DNA of 64,000 nucleotides, from positions 7,130,001 to 7,194,000 of the forward strand of contig NZ_CP016438.1 of assembly GCF_001685355.1 (NCBI RefSeq), read 5' to 3'. Position numbers and translations under genes: made by a program. Of the stretch, positions 44,601 to 54,246 are shown piece by piece (position 1 is the first letter of the stretch; every line of letters begins with the position of its first letter). This stretch comes from Streptomyces lincolnensis. Its GTDB lineage: Bacteria > Actinomycetota > Actinomycetes > Streptomycetales > Streptomycetaceae. The notes beneath the pieces were generated by a model. It was not told the DNA's origin, did not search any database, and saw only the letters and a program-made list of their open reading frames with translations.

Positions 44601-45306
44601 CGAGGGCGAGGAGCTGCCGGAGGACCCCGAGCACCCGCGCAACCAGCCGAAGCCGTTCCACCGGGCCGAGCAGGAGAAGCGGCTCAAGGCCGCCGAACGT
44701 GCCTACCAGCAGCTCGGCAAGGTCAACCCGCTGGCCCTTGAGGAGTTCGCCGCGCTGGAGGAACGCCACAAGTTCCTCAGCGAGCAGCTGGAGGACCTGA
44801 AGAAGACCCGGGCCGACCTGCTCCAGGTCGTCAAGGAGGTCGACGAGCGCGTCGAGCAGGTCTTCACCGAGGCCTACCGGGACACCGCCCGCGAGTTCGA
44901 GGGCGTGTTCAGCCGGCTGTTCCCGGGTGGCGACGGGCGGCTGATCCTGACCGACCCCGACAACATGCTCACCACGGGCGTGGACGTCGAGGCCCGGCCG
45001 CCGGGCAAGAAGGTCAAGCGGCTGTCCCTGCTCTCCGGCGGCGAGCGTTCACTGACCGCGGTGGCGCTGCTGGTGTCGATCTTCAAGGCGCGGCCCAGCC
45101 CGTTCTACGTCATGGACGAGGTCGAGGCGGCGCTCGACGACACCAACCTCCAGCGGCTGATCCGGATCATGCAGGAGCTCCAGGAGGCCTCCCAGCTGAT
45201 CGTGATCACGCACCAGAAGCGGACGATGGAGGTCGCCGACGCGCTCTACGGCGTCTCCATGCAGGGCGACGGCGTGTCGAAGGTCATTTCGCAGCGCCTG
45301 CGGTGA
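41695..45306 (+). CDS. smc: Chromosome partition protein SMC
   Basis: A 1203-residue structural-maintenance-of-chromosomes ATPase that, with ScpA/ScpB, folds and segregates the chromosome. Walker A GPNGSGKSN is at residues 31-39, long coiled coils flank a hinge (about 505-665), and the C-terminal head has LSLLSGGERSLTAVALL (signature) and FYVMDEVEAALDDTN (Walker B and D-loop). GTG 41695 is preferred because TAGAGT lies eight bases upstream; the longer frame would start before that promoter. Oddity: in the hinge, residues about 577-590 (TPQRGAGNGATSHD) are encoded by a copy of the dispersed repeat also seen at 33716. Confidence 0.96.
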   Translation: MHLKALTLRGFKSFASATTLQFEPGITCVVGPNGSGKSNVVDALSWVMGEQGAKSLRGGKMEDVIFAGTTGRPPLGRAEVSLTIDNSDGALPIEYAEVTITRIMFRNGGSEYQINGDTCRLLDIQELLSDSGIGREMHVIVGQGQLDSVLHADPMGRRAFIEEAAGVLKHRKRKEKALRKLDAMQANLARVQDLTDELRRQLKPLGRQAAVARRAAVIQADLRDARLRLLADDLVRLRQALKAEVADEAALKERKEAAELELKKALQREALLEDEVRQLSPRLQRAQQTWYELSQLAERVRGTISLADARVKSATSAPPEERRGRDPEDMEREAARIREQEAELEAALEAAERALEDTVAHRAELEGDLAQEERRLKDVARAIADRREGLARLNGQVNAARSRAASAQAEIDRLAAARDEAQERAVAAQEEYEALKAEVDGLDAGDAELGAQHDAAKAALAEAEAALSAAREAATATERRRAATQARHETLALGLRRKDGTGALLDAKDRLTGLLGPAAELLTVTPGHEVALAAAFGAAADALAVTSPSAAADALRLLRKQDAGRASLLLAGGPEDTPQRGAGNGATSHDHPADSSRPDSARPAEHFAADLVRGPSDLMPAVRRLLNGIVVVGTLEDAEDLVYARPDLTAVTAEGDLLGAHFAHGGSAGAPSLLEVQASVDEAAAELEELAVRCDELAEAQQAAVERRKECAALVEELGERRRAADREKSAVSQQLGRLSGQARGAAGEAERSTAAAARAQDALEKALEEVEELAERLAVAEEMPAEEEPDTSVRDRLAADGANARQTEMEARLQVRTHEERVKGLAGRADSLDRAARAERDARARAEQRRARLRHEAAVAEAVASGSRQLLTHVEVSLGRADAERTAAETAKARREQELTVARNTGRDLKAELDKLTDSVHRGEVLGAEKRLRIEQLETKALEELGVEPAGLVAEYGPHQPVPPSLAAEGEELPEDPEHPRNQPKPFHRAEQEKRLKAAERAYQQLGKVNPLALEEFAALEERHKFLSEQLEDLKKTRADLLQVVKEVDERVEQVFTEAYRDTAREFEGVFSRLFPGGDGRLILTDPDNMLTTGVDVEARPPGKKVKRLSLLSGGERSLTAVALLVSIFKARPSPFYVMDEVEAALDDTNLQRLIRIMQELQEASQLIVITHQKRTMEVADALYGVSMQGDGVSKVISQRLR
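43432..43461 (+). repeat. Dispersed Streptomyces-type repeat read in frame within smc
   Basis: Matches the copy at 33716-33745 in 29 of 30 bases. The reading frame of smc passes through it as RGAGNGATSH, forming a hydrophilic insert in the hinge domain. Confidence 0.8.
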
Positions 45307-45322
45307 CCTCGCTACCCATCTT

Positions 45323-45350
45323 CAAGAAGTGAACACAAGCTGACTTCTTG
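45323..45350. repeat. Inverted repeat between smc and glcP
   Basis: CAAGAAGT / ACTTCTTG arms with a 12-base spacer, 17 bases after the smc stop and about 30 bases before the glcP -35. It could be a weak terminator or an operator for glcP. Confidence 0.5.
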
Positions 45351-45378
45351 CGTCTCAAAACTCACACCTCCCCGCCTC

Positions 45379-45406
45379 TTGACTTCGACACTTGAAGGCA
45401 TAGTCT
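45379..45406 (+). promoter_or_regulatory. glcP promoter
   Basis: TTGACT (45379-45384), 16-base spacer, TAGTCT (45401-45406): a good vegetative-type promoter giving a leader of about 75 bases. Confidence 0.65.
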
Positions 45407-45490
45407 CGGCAACGTTGCTTTTACCTTCAGGTAGCACGTATCTGGAGGGGCTGAACCGTCCGGCAGCGTTGCCGGGGCCGAGGAGTACAC

Positions 45491-46909
45491 GTGACCAGCA
45501 CAGCGCAGGCATCCAAGTCAGGAGCCGCATCGGCTCACCCCGATCATCTCGGGCACGTCATCTTCATCGCGGCGGCGGCCGCGATGGGCGGCTTCCTCTT
45601 CGGCTACGACAGCTCCGTGATCAACGGCGCCGTCGAGGCCATCCGCGGCCGCTACGACATCGGGTCGGCGGCCCTGGCGCAGGTCATCGCCATCGCCCTG
45701 ATCGGCTGTGCCATCGGCGCCGCGACCGCGGGCCGCATCGCCGACCGCATCGGCCGTATCCGCTGCATGCAGATCTCGGCCGTCCTCTTCACGGTCAGCG
45801 CCGTCGGCTCGGCCCTGCCCTTCGCCCTGTACGACCTCGCGTTCTGGCGGATCGTCGGCGGCTTCGCCATCGGCATGGCGTCCGTGATCGGCCCGGCCTA
45901 CATCGCCGAGGTCGCCCCGCCCGCCTACCGCGGCCGCCTCGGCTCCTTCCAGCAGGCCGCCATCGTCATCGGCATCGCCGTGTCGCAGCTGGTCAACTGG
46001 GGTCTGCTGAACGCCGCCGGCGGTGACCAGCGCGGCAAGCTGATGGGCCTGGAGGCCTGGCAGGTCATGCTCGGCGTCATGGTGGTCCCGGCCGTCCTCT
46101 ACGGCCTGCTCTCCTTCGCCATCCCCGAGTCCCCGCGCTTCCTGATCTCCGTCGGCAAGCACGAGCGCGCCAAGCAGATCCTCGCCGAGGTCGAGGGCGA
46201 CAAGATCGACCTGGACGCCCGCGTGGCCGAGATCGAGCACGGCATGAAGAGCGAGCACAAGTCGACCTTCAAGGACCTCCTCGGCGGCTCCTTCTTCTTC
46301 AAGCCGATCGTCTGGGTCGGTATCGGCCTCTCGGTCTTCCAGCAGTTCGTCGGCATCAACGTCGCGTTCTACTACTCCTCGACGCTGTGGCAGTCGGTCG
46401 GCGTGGACCCGACGGACTCGTTCTTCTACTCCTTCACGACGTCGATCATCAACATCGTCGGCACCGTGATCGCCATGATCTTCGTGGACCGGATCGGCCG
46501 CAGGCCGCTGGCCCTCATCGGCTCCGTCGGCATGGTGGTCGGCCTCGCGCTGGAGGCCTGGGCCTTCTCCCACCACCTCGTCGACGGCAAGCTGCCGGCC
46601 ACCCAGGGCTGGATCGCCCTGATCGCCGCCCATGTGTTCGTCCTGTTCTTCGCCCTGTCCTGGGGTGTGGTCGTCTGGGTCTTCCTCGGCGAGATGTTCC
46701 CCAACCGGATCCGCGCCGCCGCCCTGGGCGTGGCCGCCTCCGCGCAGTGGATCGCCAACTGGGCCATCACCGCGAGCTTCCCGTCGCTGGCCGACTGGAA
46801 CCTCTCCGTCACCTACGTGATCTACACGGTCTTCGCCGCGCTCTCCATCCCGTTCGTCCTCAAGTACGTCAAGGAGACGAAGGGCAAGACGCTGGAGGAG
46901 ATGGGCTGA
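45491..46909 (+). CDS. glcP: Glucose permease, major facilitator superfamily
   Basis: A 472-residue sugar:proton symporter with twelve hydrophobic segments. Signature motifs: GYDSSVINGAVEAIR in helix 1, RIADRIGRIRCM loop, PESPRFLISVGKHERAK central loop, FVDRIGRRPLALIG and the final PFVLKYVKETKGKTLEEM. This matches the Streptomyces GlcP glucose permease in length and motifs; GlcP supplies glucose for GlcK-dependent catabolite repression. GTG start. Strong promoter upstream and strong terminator downstream make it monocistronic. Confidence 0.93.
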   Translation: MTSTAQASKSGAASAHPDHLGHVIFIAAAAAMGGFLFGYDSSVINGAVEAIRGRYDIGSAALAQVIAIALIGCAIGAATAGRIADRIGRIRCMQISAVLFTVSAVGSALPFALYDLAFWRIVGGFAIGMASVIGPAYIAEVAPPAYRGRLGSFQQAAIVIGIAVSQLVNWGLLNAAGGDQRGKLMGLEAWQVMLGVMVVPAVLYGLLSFAIPESPRFLISVGKHERAKQILAEVEGDKIDLDARVAEIEHGMKSEHKSTFKDLLGGSFFFKPIVWVGIGLSVFQQFVGINVAFYYSSTLWQSVGVDPTDSFFYSFTTSIINIVGTVIAMIFVDRIGRRPLALIGSVGMVVGLALEAWAFSHHLVDGKLPATQGWIALIAAHVFVLFFALSWGVVVWVFLGEMFPNRIRAAALGVAASAQWIANWAITASFPSLADWNLSVTYVIYTVFAALSIPFVLKYVKETKGKTLEEMG

Positions 46910-46970
46910 GCGCCCCCGCGAACTCGGGGGGAAGGGCCTTCAACCCCGCCGCCCCTCCCCTCGTCACCCG

Positions 46971-47013
46971 CCGTCGCCCCCGGTCCGGCCACTGCCCGGA
47001 CCGGGGGCGACGG
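46971..47013. terminator. Very strong bidirectional terminator after glcP
   Basis: An 18-base perfect stem (arms 46971-46988 and 46996-47013) with a seven-base loop, between the convergent glcP and monooxygenase genes. Confidence 0.92.
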
Positions 47014-47047
47014 TGCGTGGGGGCACCTTCCGCGGGACCGGGGCAGG

Positions 47048-48019
47048 TCAGCCGCCCAGTTCCGGCACCACCCGTTCCGCGAACAGTCGCAGACTCCGCC
47101 ACCCCTCCTCCACCGGCATCCCGCCCGCCAGCGGATGCAGCACCAGGTTGTCCAGGCCCAGCTCCACGCACTGCCCGGGAGTCAGCACCCGGTACACGCC
47201 CTCCGCGCGCAGCTCGTCGACCGTCGTGGCCGCCGACCGCACCGCGGAGCGGATGTCACCGGACTGCCAGGAGGCATATGTGCGGGCCTCGTGCAGGAAA
47301 TGCTCCCCGTGCCGGTCCCACACCTCGTCCGGATCCTCGGCGATGTGCAGCAGGGGCGTCTCGGCGGCGGGCATCATGGTCCAGCCCTCGGTGCCGTACT
47401 CGACGAGCCGCTCCTTGTAGTACGCCTCCAGCTCGGGAAGGTGGGCGCTGGGGAAGAACGGCAGGCCGAGCCGGGCGGCCCGGCGGGCGGCCGCCTCGGA
47501 GGAGCCGCCGACCAGGAGCAGGGGGTGCGGGTCGGTGTACGGGCGCGGGGTGACCCGTACCGTGCGGCCCCGGTAGTCGAACTCCTCGCCGGACCAGGCC
47601 TTGAGCAGGGTCTCCAGGACCTCGTCCTGGATCCTCCCGCGCCGCTTCCACTCCACGTCGAAGAGCGCGTACTCCTCGGGCCGGTAGCCGATCCCGGCGA
47701 CCGTGACCAGCCGGCCGCCGCTCAGCAGATCCAGTACGGCGATGTCCTCGGCCAGGCGCAGCGGGTCGTGCAGCGGGCCGATGACCGCCGAGACCGTGAC
47801 CGCGATCCGGCGCGTGGCCCCGAAGACCGCGCCCGCGAAGGCGAACGGCGAGGGCAGCCAGTTGTTGGCGACGCCGTGGTGTTCCTCGGTCTGCACGGTG
47901 GTGATCCCCCGGGCGTCGGCGTACGCGGCCATCTCCAGGGCGGCCCGGTAGCGGGCGCTCAGGGAGGCGGAGGTCGCGCCGGGTTCGACGAGGTTGAAAC
48001 GTACGACCGTGACGGGCAT
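47048..48019 (-). CDS. Luciferase-like (LLM-class) oxidoreductase
   Basis: A 323-residue TIM-barrel flavin- or F420-dependent oxidoreductase. Marks: TTVQTEEHHGVANNWLPSPF, VSAVIGPLHDPLRLAEDIAVLD, GRLVTVAGIGYRPEEY and LLLVGGSSEAAARRAARLGL. ATG 48019 is preferred; the longer frame would begin in the 5' region of ftsY. Substrate and cofactor are not decidable, although fbiD elsewhere in the window shows that F420 is made. It stands alone and converges on glcP. Confidence 0.9.
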   Translation of the reverse strand: MPVTVVRFNLVEPGATSASLSARYRAALEMAAYADARGITTVQTEEHHGVANNWLPSPFAFAGAVFGATRRIAVTVSAVIGPLHDPLRLAEDIAVLDLLSGGRLVTVAGIGYRPEEYALFDVEWKRRGRIQDEVLETLLKAWSGEEFDYRGRTVRVTPRPYTDPHPLLLVGGSSEAAARRAARLGLPFFPSAHLPELEAYYKERLVEYGTEGWTMMPAAETPLLHIAEDPDEVWDRHGEHFLHEARTYASWQSGDIRSAVRSAATTVDELRAEGVYRVLTPGQCVELGLDNLVLHPLAGGMPVEEGWRSLRLFAERVVPELGG

Positions 48020-48336
48020 GGGTGTCCCCTTCGCCGGGCGGATGGGGTTCCGGTGCGGGGACGTTAGCTGACGAGGCGTCAGATCGCCATGGGGATGAGC
48101 GTGCCGCGAAGGAGTGAGGGCGTGTCGCAGCCCACTGCATGGACCACGACACGCCCTGGGTGACGCTTCAGTGCGCACCCGACCCGTTCCGATACTGGAC
48201 GGGTTGTGACTCCGCTCCTGAGGAGCTTCCGGCCGACACGAAGTCGGACCGCGGGCCAGCCCGACCCGGTGGGACCGCAAGCCCACGCGCATGTAACGAA
48301 GGCGCGAGAGGGAGGTCACGCCATACTGGACCCGTT
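48020..48336. other. Intergenic region between the LLM oxidoreductase and ftsY
   Basis: 317 bases holding the divergent promoters. CATACT at 48322-48327 lies nine bases before the ftsY ATG, and a GGAGG at 48311-48315 is too far from it to serve. The open frame upstream of ftsY lacks family similarity. Confidence 0.45.
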
Positions 48337-49539
48337 ATGGAAATCGTCATCCTTGCTGTAGTCATCGCCGTGGTCGTGCTCGGTGCGCTCGGCGGGCTGG
48401 TCGTCGGCAGCCGGCGCAAGAAGTCGCTGCCTCCGCCGCCCCCCGCCGCACCCGACATCACCGCCCCTCCGGCCGAGCCGCATGTCGGCGACGAGGCCGA
48501 GACGCCCCGCGAAGAACCGCGCCGGACGATAGAGGAGGTGGATCTTCCGGACGGCTCCGCACCGGTCGTCGTCGAGGAGCCACCCTCGCTCGAAGTCCCC
48601 GAGATCGAGGTCCCGGAGCCGACGGCCGGACGTCTCGTCCGCCTCCGCGCCCGCCTCTCCCGCTCCCAGAACGCGCTCGGCAAGGGGCTGCTCACGCTCC
48701 TGTCGCGTGAGCATCTCGACGAGGACACCTGGGAGGAGATCGAGGACATCCTCCTCACCGCCGACGTCGGCGTGACCCCCACCCAGGAACTGGTCGAGGG
48801 CCTGCGTGAGCGCGTGAAGGTGCTCGGCACCCGTACCCCCGACGAACTGCGCGGCCTGCTGCGCGAAGAGCTGCTCAAGCTGGTCGGCACCGAGTTCGAC
48901 CGCACCGTGAAGACCGAGCCGGAGACCTCCAAGCCCGGCATCGTGATGGTCGTCGGTGTCAACGGCACCGGCAAGACCACCACCACCGGCAAGCTCGCCC
49001 GTGTCCTGGTGGCCGACGGCCGCAGTGTGGTCCTCGGTGCCGCCGACACCTTCCGGGCCGCCGCCGCCGACCAGCTCCAGACCTGGGGCGACCGGGTCGG
49101 CGCCCACACCGTGCGCGGACCGGAGGGCGGCGATCCGGCGTCCGTCGCGTTCGACGCGGTCAAGGAGGGCAAGGAGATCGGCGCCGACGTCGTGCTCATC
49201 GACACCGCCGGTCGTCTGCACACCAAGACCGGTCTCATGGACGAGCTCGGCAAGGTCAAGCGCGTGGTGGAGAAGCAGGCCCCGCTCGACGAGGTGCTGC
49301 TCGTGCTCGACGCCACCACCGGGCAGAACGGTCTGGTGCAGGCCCGGGTGTTCGCCGAGGTCGTCTCCATCACCGGCATCGTGCTCACCAAGCTCGACGG
49401 TACGGCGAAGGGCGGCATCGTGATCGCGGTGCAGCGCGAGCTCGGCGTACCGGTCAAGCTGGTGGGTCTGGGAGAGGGGGCCGACGACCTGGCGCCGTTC
49501 GAGCCGGAGGCGTTCGTGGATGCGCTCATCGGCGACTGA
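48337..49539 (+). CDS. ftsY: Signal recognition particle receptor FtsY
   Basis: A 400-residue SRP receptor GTPase. Unlike the E. coli protein it begins with a membrane segment (MEIVILAVVIAVVVLGALGG), then an acidic/Pro-rich A region, the four-helix N domain (LTLLSREHLDEDTWEEIED) and the G domain: GVNGTGKTTTTGKLA, AADTFRAAAADQL, IDTAGRLHTK, TKLDGTAKGG and GLGEGADDLAPF. Its partner Ffh is encoded 7 kb downstream. The usual ribosome site is missing; CATACT nine bases upstream suggests a leaderless message. Confidence 0.96.
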   Translation: MEIVILAVVIAVVVLGALGGLVVGSRRKKSLPPPPPAAPDITAPPAEPHVGDEAETPREEPRRTIEEVDLPDGSAPVVVEEPPSLEVPEIEVPEPTAGRLVRLRARLSRSQNALGKGLLTLLSREHLDEDTWEEIEDILLTADVGVTPTQELVEGLRERVKVLGTRTPDELRGLLREELLKLVGTEFDRTVKTEPETSKPGIVMVVGVNGTGKTTTTGKLARVLVADGRSVVLGAADTFRAAAADQLQTWGDRVGAHTVRGPEGGDPASVAFDAVKEGKEIGADVVLIDTAGRLHTKTGLMDELGKVKRVVEKQAPLDEVLLVLDATTGQNGLVQARVFAEVVSITGIVLTKLDGTAKGGIVIAVQRELGVPVKLVGLGEGADDLAPFEPEAFVDALIGD

Positions 49540-49556
49540 CCGACCGTATACGCGAA

Positions 49557-49595
49557 GAAGCGCCCGCCCCAAGGTGCAGTTGGAGCGGGCGCTTC
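49557..49595. terminator. Terminator after ftsY
   Basis: An 11-base stem GAAGCGCCCGC / GCGGGCGCTTC with a 17-base loop, between convergent ftsY and the prim-pol-like gene. Confidence 0.8.
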
Positions 49596-49626
49596 GCTGT
49601 ACGCCTTCGCCGTGTGCGCCGTGGGC

Positions 49627-50283
49627 CTATGCCCGCGACCGGTGGGCCACGTAGGCCAGCGTCCCCAGCAGCAGCCTCGCCGCCGGGGGCTTGGTCGCCG
49701 TGTCCAGGGCCGGGGGGCGGAGCCAGCGGGCCGGGCCCAGGCCGGCGCGGTCGGACGGGGGAGCGGTGATGTGGGTGCCGGGGCCGAGGCCGTGCAGGTC
49801 GAGGGAGGTCGGGTCGTCCCAGCCCATGCGGTAGAGCAGCTCGGGGAGTTCGGTGGCGGCGCCGGGGGCGACGAAGAAGTGGGCGCGACCCTCGGGGGTG
49901 GCGGTCACCGGGCCGAGGGGGAGGCCCATGCGTTCGAGGCGGACCAGGGCGCGGCGCCCGGCGGACTCGGCGACCTCGATCACGTCGAACGCCCGGCCGA
50001 CCGGCAGCATCACCGCGGCGCCGGGGAACTCGGCCCAGGTCCTGGTGACCTCGTCGAGGGTGGCGCCCGCCGGAACGGGGGGCGCGAAGTCGAGGGGATG
50101 CGCGCCGGGGGCGGCGCAGTCGGCCCGCCCGCACGAACAGTCGCCGGCCGCGGCCCGTGCGCCCGGGACGACGTCCCAGCCCCAGAGCCCGGTGAACTCG
50201 GCGACCGCGGTGCACTCCGACGAGCGACCGCGCCGACGTGAACCGGAGCGGATCTCCCGAATGCCGCCGATCGTGAAGCCCAT
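49627..50283 (-). CDS. Prim-pol N-terminal-domain protein, probably catalytically impaired
   Basis: A 218-residue protein matching the bifunctional DNA primase/polymerase N-terminal domain: GLWGWDVVPGARAAAGDCSC, CAAPGAHPLDFAPPVPAGAT, then the strand AVMLPVGRAFDVIEVAESAG. In active AEP enzymes this strand carries a D-x-D metal motif; here it reads FDVIEVAE, so the second Asp seems replaced. HFFVAPGA and LHGLGPGTHITAPPS follow. No helicase domain is attached. ATG 50283 follows GGAGGGG. It lies between ftsY and nsdA, as I recall from other streptomycetes, so it is a core gene and not phage debris. Confidence 0.82.
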   Translation of the reverse strand: MGFTIGGIREIRSGSRRRGRSSECTAVAEFTGLWGWDVVPGARAAAGDCSCGRADCAAPGAHPLDFAPPVPAGATLDEVTRTWAEFPGAAVMLPVGRAFDVIEVAESAGRRALVRLERMGLPLGPVTATPEGRAHFFVAPGAATELPELLYRMGWDDPTSLDLHGLGPGTHITAPPSDRAGLGPARWLRPPALDTATKPPAARLLLGTLAYVAHRSRA

Positions 50284-50717
50284 GTCCCCTCCAACGTGTC
50301 CCGCGCGCCGGTGGTTACGTGACGAACGCGAACTGTGACTCTCCGTCGCCGGTGCGGTGAACACCTGGCGCTCGGATGCGTCCCGGGTGGTGTGCTCGGC
50401 CGCGTGCGCCCCTGAGTGCATCGCTCCGCCCACCCCCGGTCGGTCTATGTCAAGTGAATCGTGTGGAGGCGACCGTGAGTTCATTCGAAGGGGTGGCGAA
50501 TGGTGGCGTTTCCGGGATCGCCATGGCTGGACCAGTGATCGTAGGATTACTTTGAGTGCACGAGTCCTGGGGGCACATGCACTTGTGGGTATGCCGGAGG
50601 CAAGTCGGGTTCTCGTTCGAAGGGTGACAACTGCCGGACGGACGGCCCTATTTACCGGCATTCTGATAAGGCTTGGCGCACTCAGTGACAAGTGGTCTCA
50701 GGGATGGGGGCGTTCCA
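50284..50717. other. Intergenic region upstream of nsdA
   Basis: 434 bases between divergent genes, with locally higher A+T near 50420-50680. It should hold the nsdA promoter and the opposing one. No gene or clear repeat is seen. Confidence 0.45.
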
Positions 50718-52211
50718 GTGAGCGGCAACGGCGATGGCGGTACGAACGCGACGAATGCCGGCACCACGGACAAGCGCCCCAACGAGCTGCTCACTTCATG
50801 GTTCGTGCGCAGCGGCTGGTCCAAGGGCGAGCTGGCCCGCCAGGTCAACCGGCGGGCCCGCCAGCTGGGGGCCAACCACATCTCCACCGACACCTCGCGC
50901 GTGCGCCGCTGGCTGGACGGTGAGAATCCCCGCGAACCCATCCCCAGGATCCTGTCCGAGCTGTTCTCGGAGCGGTTCGGCTGTGTCGTCTCCGTCGAGG
51001 ATCTCGGACTGCGCGCCGCCCGCCAGTCACCCTCCGCGACCGGTGTCGACCTGCCCTGGACGGGCCCGCAGACGGTGGCCCTGCTCAGCGAGTTCTCGCG
51101 CAGCGACCTGATGCTGGCGCGGCGCGGCTTCCTCGGAACCTCGCTGGTCCTGTCCGCGGGCCCGTCCCTCATCGAGCCCATGCAGCGCTGGCTGGTGCCG
51201 GCGCCCTCCGTCCCGCGGCACGAGCCCGAGCCGGCTCCGTCGTCGGCCCGCCGCGGCCGGCTCTCCAAGCCCGAGCTGGACCTCCTGGAGTCGACGACGG
51301 CGATGTTCCGCCAGTGGGACGCCCAGTGCGGCGGCGGTCTGCGCCGCAAGGCGGTCGTCGGCCAGCTGCACGAGGTGACCGACCTGCTCCAGGAGCCGCA
51401 GCCCGAGGCCACCACCCGCAAGCTGTTCAAGGTCGCCGCCGAGCTCGCCGAACTGGCCGGCTGGATGTCGTACGACGTCGGGCTCCAGCCCACCGCGCAG
51501 AAGTACTTCGTCCTCGCCCTGCACGCGGCCAAGGAAGCCGGGGACAAGCCGCTCGGCTCCTATGTCCTGTCCAGCATGAGCCGCCAGATGATCCACCTCG
51601 GGCGGCCCGAGGACGCGCTGGAGCTGATCCACCTCGCGCAGTACGGCAGCCGCGACTGCGCGAGCCCGCGCACCCAGTCGATGCTGTATGCGATGGAGGC
51701 CCGCGCCTACGCCAACATGGGCCAGCCCGGTAAGTGCAAGCGGGCGGTCCGGATGGCCGAGGACACCTTCGGTGAGGCCGACGAGTGGGACGAGCCCGAC
51801 CCCGACTGGATCCGCTTCTTCTCCGAGGCCGAGCTCTACGGCGAGAACTCCCACTCCTACCGCGACCTCGCCTATGTCGCCGGTCGCAGCCCCACCTACG
51901 CCTCCCTGGCCGAGCCCCTGATGCAGCGGGCCGTCGAGCTCTTCGCCAAGGACGACGAACACCAGCGGTCGTACGCACTGAACCTGATCGGCATGGCCAC
52001 GGTGCACCTGCTGCGGCGCGAGCCCGAACAGAGCACCGTGCTGGCCGCCGAGGCCATGCAGATCGCCAAGAAGGTCCGCTCCGAGCGGGTCAACACTCGT
52101 ATCCGAAAGACGGTCGACACGGCCGTACGCGATTTCGGTGACCTCGCCGAGGTCATCCACCTCACCGACCAGCTCGCCATCGAGCTGCCCGAGACCGCGG
52201 AGGCGGTCTGA
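50718..52211 (+). CDS. nsdA: NsdA, TPR-containing negative regulator of differentiation
   Basis: A 497-residue protein. It begins with a short Gly/Asn-rich region, a conserved N-terminal block (NELLTSWFVRSGWSKGELAR, RARQLGANHISTDTSRVRRW), a hydrophobic segment near RRGFLGTSLVLSAGPSL, and a C-terminal TPR-like helical array (TAQKYFVLALHAAKEAGDK; LYAMEARAYANMGQPGKC). Length and position between the prim-pol gene and amtB match S. coelicolor nsdA, whose loss advances sporulation and antibiotic production. GTG 50718 follows a GGGG-rich site. The N-terminal block looks like a DNA-binding-type region; the target is unknown. Confidence 0.9.
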   Translation: MSGNGDGGTNATNAGTTDKRPNELLTSWFVRSGWSKGELARQVNRRARQLGANHISTDTSRVRRWLDGENPREPIPRILSELFSERFGCVVSVEDLGLRAARQSPSATGVDLPWTGPQTVALLSEFSRSDLMLARRGFLGTSLVLSAGPSLIEPMQRWLVPAPSVPRHEPEPAPSSARRGRLSKPELDLLESTTAMFRQWDAQCGGGLRRKAVVGQLHEVTDLLQEPQPEATTRKLFKVAAELAELAGWMSYDVGLQPTAQKYFVLALHAAKEAGDKPLGSYVLSSMSRQMIHLGRPEDALELIHLAQYGSRDCASPRTQSMLYAMEARAYANMGQPGKCKRAVRMAEDTFGEADEWDEPDPDWIRFFSEAELYGENSHSYRDLAYVAGRSPTYASLAEPLMQRAVELFAKDDEHQRSYALNLIGMATVHLLRREPEQSTVLAAEAMQIAKKVRSERVNTRIRKTVDTAVRDFGDLAEVIHLTDQLAIELPETAEAV

Positions 52212-52403
52212 CACCGCAGGAGAACCCCCGAGACCCGGCCGCGGCCGGCCCTCCCGAACTGCCCGACTCGGCTCCCCCATTGCCAGGTCATCGGAAGGCC
52301 GGTCGCGGTCGGCTGCGTTCTCCGGCCGAAGGTTGCGCCACGATAACGATCAACGCGGCCCAATTCCGCCAGTTCATCTACGTGTAACACCCGGAGTGCC
52401 TTC

Positions 52404-52419
52404 GTCACGGCGGCGAAAC
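52404..52419 (+). promoter_or_regulatory. GlnR-like binding site upstream of amtB
   Basis: GTCAC-n6-GAAAC fits the GlnR half-box pattern exactly; a further GTAAC lies at 52384-52388. Distance to the amtB start is about 120 bases. GlnR control of amtB-glnK-glnD is established in S. coelicolor. Confidence 0.65.
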
Positions 52420-52536
52420 AACGAGGGGCGTCCACCGAAACGGCGCTGCGCCAATCTCTTGCCGCATAACCGGCCCGCCCCTCAATCCGCTCAGGCTTCG
52501 CCCGCACGGGGCCGTACCAATGACGAGGAGACGCCG

Positions 52537-54215
<1,679 letters not shown>

Positions 54216-54246
54216 CCGAAGAGAAGAACCGAACAGGAGCTGCTGG

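Noticed and set aside
41695..45306. Frameshift or assembly error in smc at the repeat-derived insert
   Set aside because: The frame is open across the insert and resumes the hinge sequence (HFAADLVRGPSDLMPAVRRL) correctly, so it is an in-frame insertion.
49627..50691. Longer prim-pol open frame with extra N-terminal residues
   Set aside because: The extra part is antisense to the nsdA upstream region, and a GGAGGGG ribosome site sits directly before ATG 50283.
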